64,000 nt of DNA from JABDBE01 sp963832245 (GTDB lineage: Bacteria > Acidobacteriota > Terriglobia > Terriglobales > Acidobacteriaceae): the NCBI GenBank assembly GCA_963832245.1, contig CAWHTG010000004.1:124001-188000 (forward strand). Reading direction: 5' to 3'. This document shows, in pieces, positions 26,297-32,529 of the stretch (its first letter is position 1; every line of letters begins with the position of its first letter). Under the pieces are notes generated by a model. The model was not told the DNA's origin. It ran no database searches and worked only from the letters and a program-made list of their open reading frames with translations. The position numbers were made by a program, and so were the translations under genes.

Positions 26297-26323
26297 GTAC
26301 AGACGTAACTCTGCTACGTCTCG
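26297..26323 (-). repeat. AGACGTA/TACGTCT hairpin over a stop codon
   Basis: Imperfect palindrome with 7-bp arms AGACGTA (26301-26307) and TACGTCT (26315-26321). The TAG stop of the homoserine dehydrogenase gene lies inside it. It resembles the perfect palindrome at 63708-63737, which also covers a stop codon. Confidence 0.55.
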
Positions 26324-27330
26324 GTCACGGCACGGACGAAATCAGCCAGCATCCCGTACGCAGTAGTTTCCAATCCAGGATTGTTTTCGGTAATCGCCAA
26401 ACCCGGAAAGATATCTGTCTCAAAATACACGATCGAGGATGTTCCCGCGACCCAGGCCAGCGGATCGCTCAACGGCACCTGCTCCGGCCGCACGCTCGCG
26501 ATCACACCCCCATCTGTGCGCTGGGCACGGCATACCAGCTTGTAAAGCCTGCCATCTTTCTTCGCAGCGCGTACGGTTTCTCCGCTCAGGTTGCGGATGC
26601 CTTCGCGCTGAATCTCGTCTAATCGTATTGGCACACCCATCAGCACGCGAACCAGTGCAGCGACCTTTACCGCCGCGTCCCATCCCTCAATGTCATTGCT
26701 GGGATCGGTTTCCGCAATGCCGATCTGCTGGGCATTTGCGAGTGACTGATCAAAGCTGAGGCCGTCTTCCATGCCGCTGAGAATGACATTGGTGGTCGAG
26801 TTTAGGATGCCGCGAAATCCGTGCAGATGAACCACTGGCAGATTGTCGCGGAATAAAGCGAAGATGGGCACCCCATCCATCACGGTAGATTCAAAAAGAA
26901 ATCTTCGCCCCTTTGCGCGCGCCAGCGTACTCAGCTCCTCGTATGCATGCACGATGGGACCTTTGTTGGCAGTGATAGCGTGTGCGCCAGCTTCCAAGGC
27001 GGCGCGAATATGATCGATCGCAGGTTGGCCGTCGCGCGGGCTGAGCGATGTGGCTTCGAAGACAACGTCGGCTTTCGCCAAGCGCAACCACTCGCGGACA
27101 TCATGTGGCGCGCGCGCCCCCGCTCGCGATTGTGCCGAGAAGCCGTCCCTGAGAGCCTCTGCGTCCAAGCCATCGGCATCAGCGAGCCAACCCATCCTCC
27201 GTGTGGCGACACCGGTGATCCGCCAGGCGATGCCCCGCTCGCGCAGTTCGTGCTTCTTTTTCTGCAGCAGGCTGCCCAGCGTCCGGTTGACGTTGCCAAA
27301 GCCGAGCAGACAGAGATTGTAAGTGCGAAT
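26314..27330 (-). CDS. hom: Homoserine dehydrogenase, apparently with an ATT start
   Basis: A 338-residue NAD(P)-binding homoserine dehydrogenase: YNLCLLGFGNVNRTLGSLL dinucleotide fold, TANKGPIVHAYEEL, FESTVMDGVPIFALF, GILNSTTNVILSGME and AETDPSNDIEGWDAAVKVAA, all family hallmarks. It reduces aspartate semialdehyde to homoserine (Thr/Met pathway). No ACT domain is present, so it is probably feedback-insensitive. An AGGAGA ribosome site sits 6 nt upstream of an ATT codon (27330-27328), exactly where homologues begin M-R-T-Y; the only upstream in-frame ATG (27417) lies inside a dispersed repeat and lacks a ribosome site. Confidence 0.9.
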   Translation of the reverse strand: MRTYNLCLLGFGNVNRTLGSLLQKKKHELRERGIAWRITGVATRRMGWLADADGLDAEALRDGFSAQSRAGARAPHDVREWLRLAKADVVFEATSLSPRDGQPAIDHIRAALEAGAHAITANKGPIVHAYEELSTLARAKGRRFLFESTVMDGVPIFALFRDNLPVVHLHGFRGILNSTTNVILSGMEDGLSFDQSLANAQQIGIAETDPSNDIEGWDAAVKVAALVRVLMGVPIRLDEIQREGIRNLSGETVRAAKKDGRLYKLVCRAQRTDGGVIASVRPEQVPLSDPLAWVAGTSSIVYFETDIFPGLAITENNPGLETTAYGMLADFVRAVTET

Positions 27331-27387
27331 GACTTGTCTCCTGGGATACTTTCGAGGCCAGAGGCCTTCGGAACGGCAGACAATAAT

Positions 27388-27419
27388 GGAGGCCGGGCGT
27401 CCTCGCCCGTCCTCCATCG
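27388..27419 (+). repeat. GGGCG..CGCCCGTCCTCC dispersed repeat
   Basis: Same family as 14445-14472: GGAGGCCGGGCG / CGCCCGTCCTCC arms. It lies between the PPOX and hom genes and contains the misleading in-frame ATG for hom. Confidence 0.7.
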
Positions 27420-27449
27420 TTCAATGGCGAGACACTGGTGTTTTGCTCC

Positions 27450-27848
27450 TCAGCCCATCGTGGTGGTGTGTTCAGGTTGAATCTTGTAGATCACTCGAGT
27501 CTCCGACGGTTGCCGATAGGGATACTTGTCCACGCCCAAGTATTTCTTCGCCAGCTTGTCGATGTGTGCATCGGCGCCTTGCTCGGTGATCTCGACCACG
27601 CGCCCGCGGATCTCGAGGTAACGGTAGGGATTGTCAGGATCGACGATTGCCATGGCTACGCGCGGATCGCGACGTACGTTGCGGTCTTTCTGGCGGCCCT
27701 TGGCGGAGTTGAAAAGAACGTGCTCCCCTTCCAAATCGCACCACACCGGGGTTACCTGCGGACGGCCATCAGGCATCAATGTAGCCAAATTGGCAAAGGC
27801 GCGCTTGCTGAACAGGTCGCGATATTTCTCCGGAATAGCCTCAGGCAT
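27450..27848 (-). CDS. PPOX-class (F420/FMN-dependent) split-barrel oxidoreductase
   Basis: A 132-residue protein of the pyridoxamine-phosphate-oxidase split-barrel fold: RAFANLATLMPDGRPQVTPV, FNSAKGRQKDRNVRRDPRVA and a DPDNPYRYLEIRGRVVEI strand pair. This is the PPOX-class F420-dependent group pattern; FMN is the alternative cofactor. The substrate is unknown. AAGGAGGATGTG precedes the ATG at 27848. Confidence 0.88.
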   Translation of the reverse strand: MPEAIPEKYRDLFSKRAFANLATLMPDGRPQVTPVWCDLEGEHVLFNSAKGRQKDRNVRRDPRVAMAIVDPDNPYRYLEIRGRVVEITEQGADAHIDKLAKKYLGVDKYPYRQPSETRVIYKIQPEHTTTMG

Positions 27849-27975
27849 CACATCCTCCTTGCAGTGATATTGCTGAACAGGGTCCACAGAATTATAGATG
27901 GCATAACGGGTTTCGTGTTGCGATCCCGACTTCTAGTTTGAACCTGCACCATTTAAAATTCGGGACTTAACTCTT

Positions 27976-28917
27976 ATGAGAGTGACCATGCTTAGAAAAA
28001 GTTTCCGCAGGGCCGAGCCATTGGGGTCTTTGATCGTTGTTGTTCTCGTGCTGATTCTGTGCACTGGAAACAGGGCTACCGCCGAGACCACGGCGAAATC
28101 CGTTTCCACGATCGTCTTCATGACCGACTTCGGTACCCTCGACGATTCGGTTGCCATCTGCCGGGGCGTGATGTATTCGATTGCGCCGGAGGTGCGCATC
28201 GTAGACCTGACCCACCAGGTCACACCGTTCTCTATTCTCGACGGGACGCGCTTCCTGTACGGTGCGACCCCGTACTATCCGCCAGGGACAATCTTTGTCG
28301 CCGTGGTGGACCCGACGGTAGGAAGCACACGCAAAGCAGTGGTGGTGAAGTCGAAACGGGGACAGTATTTTGTGCTGCCGGATAACGGGTTAATGACGCT
28401 GGTGCAGGACCGCGATGGAATCGAAGCTGCGCGCGAGATTACGAATCGCGAGTGGATGATCGGAGCCGCACTGTCATCAACGTTTCATGGGCGCGACATA
28501 TTTTCACCCGTCGGCGCCCATCTTGCGCGAGGCGACGATTGGACGGGAGTGGGACCCGAGCTCGAGGTGAGCAAACTCGTCCGTTTGAACATTGCACTCG
28601 CGAAATTGGATGAACGCGGGTTGAGGGGAGAGGTGATCGCGACCGATGGACCGTTCGGCAATCTGGTTACCAACATCAGCGGCGACGACTTTCTCAAACT
28701 GGGCTACCTGCGGGGACAGAGCGCACATATCATTATCGGCACGAACGAAATGGATCTCCCATTCGTGCGCACCTTCAGTGACGTTCCGTTGCACAAACCA
28801 CTGCTCTACATTGATTCTCGCGGGCGTTTGGGTCTGGCCGTAAATCAGGGAAGCTTTGCGGCCACGTACGGAATAAAGCCACCAGTGGCAATCTTCATTC
28901 CCCGCGCGAAGAACTAA
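27976..28917 (+). CDS. Exported S-adenosylmethionine hydroxide adenosyltransferase (SAM hydrolase, DUF62)
   Basis: A 313-residue protein. The DUF62/SAM-adenosyltransferase core is clear: IVFMTDFGTLDDSVAICRGV, VRIVDLTHQVTPFSILDG, FVAVVDPTVGS, YFVLPDNGLMTLV, FHGRDIFSPVGAHLA. Family enzymes split SAM with water into adenosine and methionine. The first 37 residues form a signal peptide (LGSLIVVVLVLILCTGNRAT), so this copy appears exported, unlike typical cytosolic members. It is convergent with the purine nucleoside phosphorylase gene and close to an exported adenosine deaminase. Confidence 0.88.
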   Translation: MRVTMLRKSFRRAEPLGSLIVVVLVLILCTGNRATAETTAKSVSTIVFMTDFGTLDDSVAICRGVMYSIAPEVRIVDLTHQVTPFSILDGTRFLYGATPYYPPGTIFVAVVDPTVGSTRKAVVVKSKRGQYFVLPDNGLMTLVQDRDGIEAAREITNREWMIGAALSSTFHGRDIFSPVGAHLARGDDWTGVGPELEVSKLVRLNIALAKLDERGLRGEVIATDGPFGNLVTNISGDDFLKLGYLRGQSAHIIIGTNEMDLPFVRTFSDVPLHKPLLYIDSRGRLGLAVNQGSFAATYGIKPPVAIFIPRAKN

Positions 28918-28920
28918 CAA

Positions 28921-28942
28921 TGTGGAGGACGGGCGTCTCGCC
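28921..28942 (-). repeat. GAGACGCCCGTCCTCC dispersed repeat, inverted copy
   Basis: Reads GGAGGACGGGCGTCTCGCC on the plus strand, the inverse of 14445-14472, immediately after the SAM hydrolase stop. It is followed by GCGGGCGCCCGC. Confidence 0.65.
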
Positions 28943-28990
28943 GGTCCGGCTTCGTGTGGCGCGGGCGCCCGCGTACTCTTCGGAAAGCAA

Positions 28991-29836
28991 CTATTCCCTG
29001 ACATCCCCGGCAATTCCTGGCAAGACCGCCCGCAGCAGAGCCATGAAGTCACCTTTCACGCGATCGGCGGTCTTGAGCACATCTTCGTGGTCGAGCACCT
29101 CATCGGATATTCCCGCAGCCATGTTGGTGACGCAAGAAATGGCCAGCACCTTTATTCCCATATGCCGCGCCACGATGACTTCCGGAATCGTAGACATACC
29201 CACCAGGTCCGCCCCAATCGTACGCAGATATCGAATCTCCGCAGGAGTCTCGTAACTTGGTCCCAAGAGTCCCGCGTATACTCCCTGATATACGGTCATC
29301 CCCAACCGGTGAGCTGCCAGGAGAACAATCTCGCGATACGGCTTCCAGTAGGCTTGAGTCATATCAGGGAAGCGAGTTCCCCAGCGGTCGTCGTTCGGTC
29401 CGACGAGGGGGTTGTGCCCCTGCAGATTGATGTGGTCGGCAATCACAACTAGCGCACCCTGTTTGTATTCGAGATTGATGCCGCCGGCAGCGTTCGTCAG
29501 GATCAAAGCGCGAACGCCCATGCTGCCAAACACTCGGGTTGGAAATGTGACCTCTTGCGGAGAATATCCTTCGTACAGATGCACGCGCCCCTGCATAGCT
29601 GCTACGGAGACATCGCCAACCTTTCCGATCACCATTTGCCCGACATGACCGACCGCAGTAGAGCGCGGGAAAAAAGGAATATTGGCGTAGGGAATCTTCG
29701 TCGCTTCGGATAGTTCGTCGGCAAACCCGCCCAGACCTGAGCCGAGAACCAGTCCGATCGCGGGGCGAAGTGGAGTCTGCCCAAGCACGAATTGAGCGGC
29801 AGACTCGGCACGAGCAAAATCAGAATCGATAGTCAC
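28991..29836 (-). CDS. Purine nucleoside phosphorylase (trimeric type)
   Basis: A 281-residue PNP/MTAP-family enzyme: GLVLGSGLGGFADEL phosphate site, MQGRVHLYEGY, LILTNAAGGIN, GLLGPSYETPAEIR and GMSTIPEVIVARHMG. It phosphorolyses inosine or guanosine to base plus ribose-1-P in the cytoplasm. The GTG at 29836 is the start because AGGAAAACAA precedes it; the upstream ATG (29932) falls inside palindromic repeats and encodes nonsense. The next upstream gene encodes adenosine deaminase. Confidence 0.95.
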   Translation of the reverse strand: MTIDSDFARAESAAQFVLGQTPLRPAIGLVLGSGLGGFADELSEATKIPYANIPFFPRSTAVGHVGQMVIGKVGDVSVAAMQGRVHLYEGYSPQEVTFPTRVFGSMGVRALILTNAAGGINLEYKQGALVVIADHINLQGHNPLVGPNDDRWGTRFPDMTQAYWKPYREIVLLAAHRLGMTVYQGVYAGLLGPSYETPAEIRYLRTIGADLVGMSTIPEVIVARHMGIKVLAISCVTNMAAGISDEVLDHEDVLKTADRVKGDFMALLRAVLPGIAGDVRE

Positions 29837-29866
29837 TTGTTTTCCTGTGTAGCGCCAGTGTCCTCG

Positions 29867-29946
29867 CCAGCTGTCGTGGGGGCGTCCCGCCCGCACGTGG
29901 CGAGGGCAAGATGCCCTCGGGACAGCCGCCAAAATGGCGGCGCTAC
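29867..29946. repeat. Composite of small palindromic repeats
   Basis: GGGGCGTCCCGCCCG, GAGGGCAAGATGCCCTC and GCCGCCAAAATGGCGGCGCTAC in tandem, filling the space between the adenosine deaminase stop and the PNP start. Related to 18868-18945. Confidence 0.6.
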
Positions 29947-29950
29947 AAAA

Positions 29951-31474
29951 TCAGAACTTCTTCTCGAATCCAGCGAATTCTTCTTCCAGCTTCCACTGGG
30001 TCTGAGCACGCTCGTTGGCATCCAGAAATTTCTGGCAGGCGTTGGAAACTTTTCTAGCGCCCGCACGATCATTGGCACACGCTGCCACGGAATGGAATTC
30101 CGACGCCCACAGGCTCGATCCTGCCAGAAAGCTGTGCTCGAGGCTCATTCGCGCCATGCGCTTCAATTCCTTGTAGCCGAGAAACTCGTAGGTCTGAACC
30201 GCGCGCAGATACTCGCGTGTCATATCGGAACGCGATACGCCCTCGTCGTCAGTGGCCAGCGCTACCGGTACCTCATACTGTAGATAAATCGGCAGCGGGT
30301 GAGCATCGCCCCACACGCCCAGAATTAAATCATTCGAAGTCAGGCAAATTTCAACCAGAATCTTTTGTCGAGCCATCTGGCGCAGGAGATCAAGGGGTTG
30401 ATCTTCGCTCATCACGGATACGCCGTGCCCGATGCGCTCGGCGTGCCCACGCTCAACCGACTCGCGAATGTGAAAGCGCAACCCTTCCGGTGGCACCAAG
30501 CCCATGGCCAACTCCCCAGCGTGCAGGCTGATATGCACCTTGGGATAGACGCCATGCAAGTAGTCGAGCATTGTCATATGCAATTTGAAATCGTGCATGG
30601 GGACGTACCAGTCTTCCGGCATGACAAGATTCAGGCCCACGAAGCGTTGATCGGCTTGGGCCAATTCGAAACCCAGCAGTATCTGGGCGAAGACCATCTC
30701 GCGAGGCAGCCCGCGCAATACTTGGTAGAGATAGCGTACCCTCACATCGCACCCCGGATTTGCTTCCCGAGTGCCACACTTCAGTACAGAGCGCATTTTG
30801 CTCTCGTCATCATCGAGCCGCTTGCGGGTAGCGGTAACAATATCCCTCAGACCACCGGTTAGCAATCGCTCGCGCGTGACGGCAAAGTCATCGTCCCAAC
30901 CCAGTTTCGCGCCGAGCTGCCCGGACTGAACAGAATCCGCCGTATGCATTAGTTCGAGATATTGGAGGTGATCTTCGGCCGCCCGCGAGGCGGCCTCGGC
31001 AAGCGCGTCCCCGATATGGTTGTGAGTCGCCAGGGAGAATTTGTCGAAGGTCGCGAAGAAATGATCGTGTCCCGATTCTTCCGCCGGTTGCCAGTTCCGC
31101 ATCGACCATGCATCCACAATCGAGTTGTAGAGCACATGATCGCCGTACGCGCAACGGATGACTGGCTTACTAGTGGACTTCTCGCAGGAATCATCACACG
31201 GAGGAGCGATCAAAATCGAAGTAGTACGGTCCACGCACAGATTGTCGTCCGCAGCGTAGTCGATGAGATTCTCTGCATACAGCGCGCCGCTCAGGTGAAC
31301 ATGCAGGTCGCCACCTTTGGGCATGTCGCGCAGGAACGCCAGTTGAAGAGACGGTTGCCGCCGGATAGATTCGAAATAACGCGCAGTGCGCTGCTCTGGG
31401 CTGATTGCGGACTGCGCCAGCGCGAGAGAGGCGAACCAAATCAAAACAACAAGAGACCGAGCTATTCGCACCAA
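29951..31474 (-). CDS. Exported adenosine deaminase-family protein
   Basis: A 507-residue amidohydrolase-fold protein with a signal peptide (SLVVLIWFASLALAQ). Zinc and catalytic motifs of adenosine deaminase are present: GGDLHVHLSGAL, ISLHAGELA (His and catalytic Glu), ERIGHGVSV and ALATDDEGVS. It converts adenosine to inosine; the export signal places it in the periplasm, as in secreted ADGF-type deaminases. Longer than E. coli Add (333 aa) by an N-terminal insert with four cysteines (CDDSCEK region) that may form disulfides. Upstream of PNP on the same strand, separated by 114 nt of repeats. Confidence 0.9.
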   Translation of the reverse strand: MVRIARSLVVLIWFASLALAQSAISPEQRTARYFESIRRQPSLQLAFLRDMPKGGDLHVHLSGALYAENLIDYAADDNLCVDRTTSILIAPPCDDSCEKSTSKPVIRCAYGDHVLYNSIVDAWSMRNWQPAEESGHDHFFATFDKFSLATHNHIGDALAEAASRAAEDHLQYLELMHTADSVQSGQLGAKLGWDDDFAVTRERLLTGGLRDIVTATRKRLDDDESKMRSVLKCGTREANPGCDVRVRYLYQVLRGLPREMVFAQILLGFELAQADQRFVGLNLVMPEDWYVPMHDFKLHMTMLDYLHGVYPKVHISLHAGELAMGLVPPEGLRFHIRESVERGHAERIGHGVSVMSEDQPLDLLRQMARQKILVEICLTSNDLILGVWGDAHPLPIYLQYEVPVALATDDEGVSRSDMTREYLRAVQTYEFLGYKELKRMARMSLEHSFLAGSSLWASEFHSVAACANDRAGARKVSNACQKFLDANERAQTQWKLEEEFAGFEKKF

Positions 31475-31509
31475 TGCATCTCCTATGCTGTTTCCTGGAA
31501 ACGGGCATT

Positions 31510-31975
31510 CTACCTCGACGCACGTAAAACATGAAACAACGCAACTGTGGAGACGTAGGCATCGTGGCCCTGAAGACGATGTTCCAGGTCGGCCAGCTTG
31601 GCCGCGACTTTCCCATTGGTCGCGAGCATCTCACGTAAGCGAACGAAAACCCGGACGACGAACGTACTCATCTCGATTGCATGCCTCGTGCTGCTTACGG
31701 TCGCTGCCATAATTGCTCCATGTTCCGTGAACGCGTAGGGCCAAGTGTCGACGCCCTCCGTGGCCGGATCTTGAGGTCGCAAATTGCGACCTCAAGTTCT
31801 TATCTTCGCGGGGGGAGAGTTGGAACATGAAGTCCTGCGGGAAGCGTGTCTGATTGCGCTTGACCTGCACACCATAGAGTTCCGCCAACTCGGAATCCAA
31901 AATAACGCTAACGCCTGGGAGGATGAGGATCTTTGGCTCGACCGGTTTAATCAGCACCATGTGCTCGACTCGCAT
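31510..31975 (-). pseudogene. Decayed ORF6N-domain gene
   Basis: Two frames make up one ORF6N (KilA-N-related) protein. The first gives ILILPGVSVILDSELAELYG, VKRNQTRFPQDFMFQL and NLRSQFATSRSGHGGR; it then runs out of frame near 31750, and the second frame continues YAFTEHGAIMAATVSSTRHA and FVVRVFVRLREMLATNGKVA. Intact members have about nine more residues (VxTKALNQA-like) between LYGV and VKRN, so there is also an internal deletion. ORF6N proteins come from phages and plasmids and are presumed DNA-binding. This is the only mobile-element remnant recognised in the window. Confidence 0.8.
31770..31796. promoter_or_regulatory. Perfect 13-bp inverted repeat inside the ORF6N remnant
   Basis: CTTGAGGTCGCAA, one central base, then its exact complement. 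It encodes the NLRSQFATS part of ORF6N. An almost identical palindrome lies at 31990-32015, at the gene's 5' end. Confidence 0.7.
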
Positions 31976-31989
31976 AGAATCTCCAACTG

Positions 31990-32015
31990 CTTGAGGTTGC
32001 ATTTGCGACCTCAAG
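31990..32015. promoter_or_regulatory. Second copy of the ORF6N palindrome, at the 5' end
   Basis: CTTGAGGTTGCA-TT-TGCGACCTCAAG: 12-bp arms with one mismatch, matching the palindrome at 31770-31796. Its place just before the likely start (31975) suits an operator or a target site. Confidence 0.65.
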
Positions 32016-32122
32016 CGGAGCTGTCACTTCTCGATTCTACGCAGCGGATTTAGCTCAGGAAAAGAAAAGGCGCATGTGCATAGATAAAAGACGTGGCGCC
32101 TACTCAAACGGGGACCCCAATT

Positions 32123-32383
32123 TTAACGGCCAAAGTACTTGGCGTTCCGCTCAGTGAAACTCTTCCACTTTTCCGGCAGGTCATCGAGCGCGAAGATCGC
32201 GGATACCGGGCAGACCGGCACACAGGCCCCGCAATCAATGCACTCAACCGGGTCGATGTACAACATTTCCTCTTCCGCGTACGCCGGTGAATCCTTCTTA
32301 GGATGGATACAATCCACCGGGCAGGCATCTACACATGCGGTGTCCTTGGTGCCAATACACGGTTCTGCAATTACGTATGCCAT
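32123..32383 (-). CDS. Two-cluster (7Fe/8Fe) ferredoxin
   Basis: An 86-residue bacterial ferredoxin. The first cluster is C-x7-C-x3-C-P (CIGTKDTACVDACPVDC); the second is CIDCGACVPVCP. The x7 spacing is typical of the [3Fe-4S]/[4Fe-4S] type. It is a cytoplasmic low-potential electron carrier. It lies downstream of the aconitase-family gene on the same strand (gap 146 nt), so a shared transcript is possible but not required. Confidence 0.94.
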   Translation of the reverse strand: MAYVIAEPCIGTKDTACVDACPVDCIHPKKDSPAYAEEEMLYIDPVECIDCGACVPVCPVSAIFALDDLPEKWKSFTERNAKYFGR

Positions 32384-32529
32384 AAAATCAGCGTCTCCCT
32401 GAGATGTGAGCCGAGCTTAACAGAACCGATATTCTAGCAAGAATGCCGACTACCGTACAGCGTTCGGCAGCCACAAGTTGTGGGATGCTATGCCTGTTCA
32501 CCGGGCTAAGCAACCCTTGTTGAACTCCG

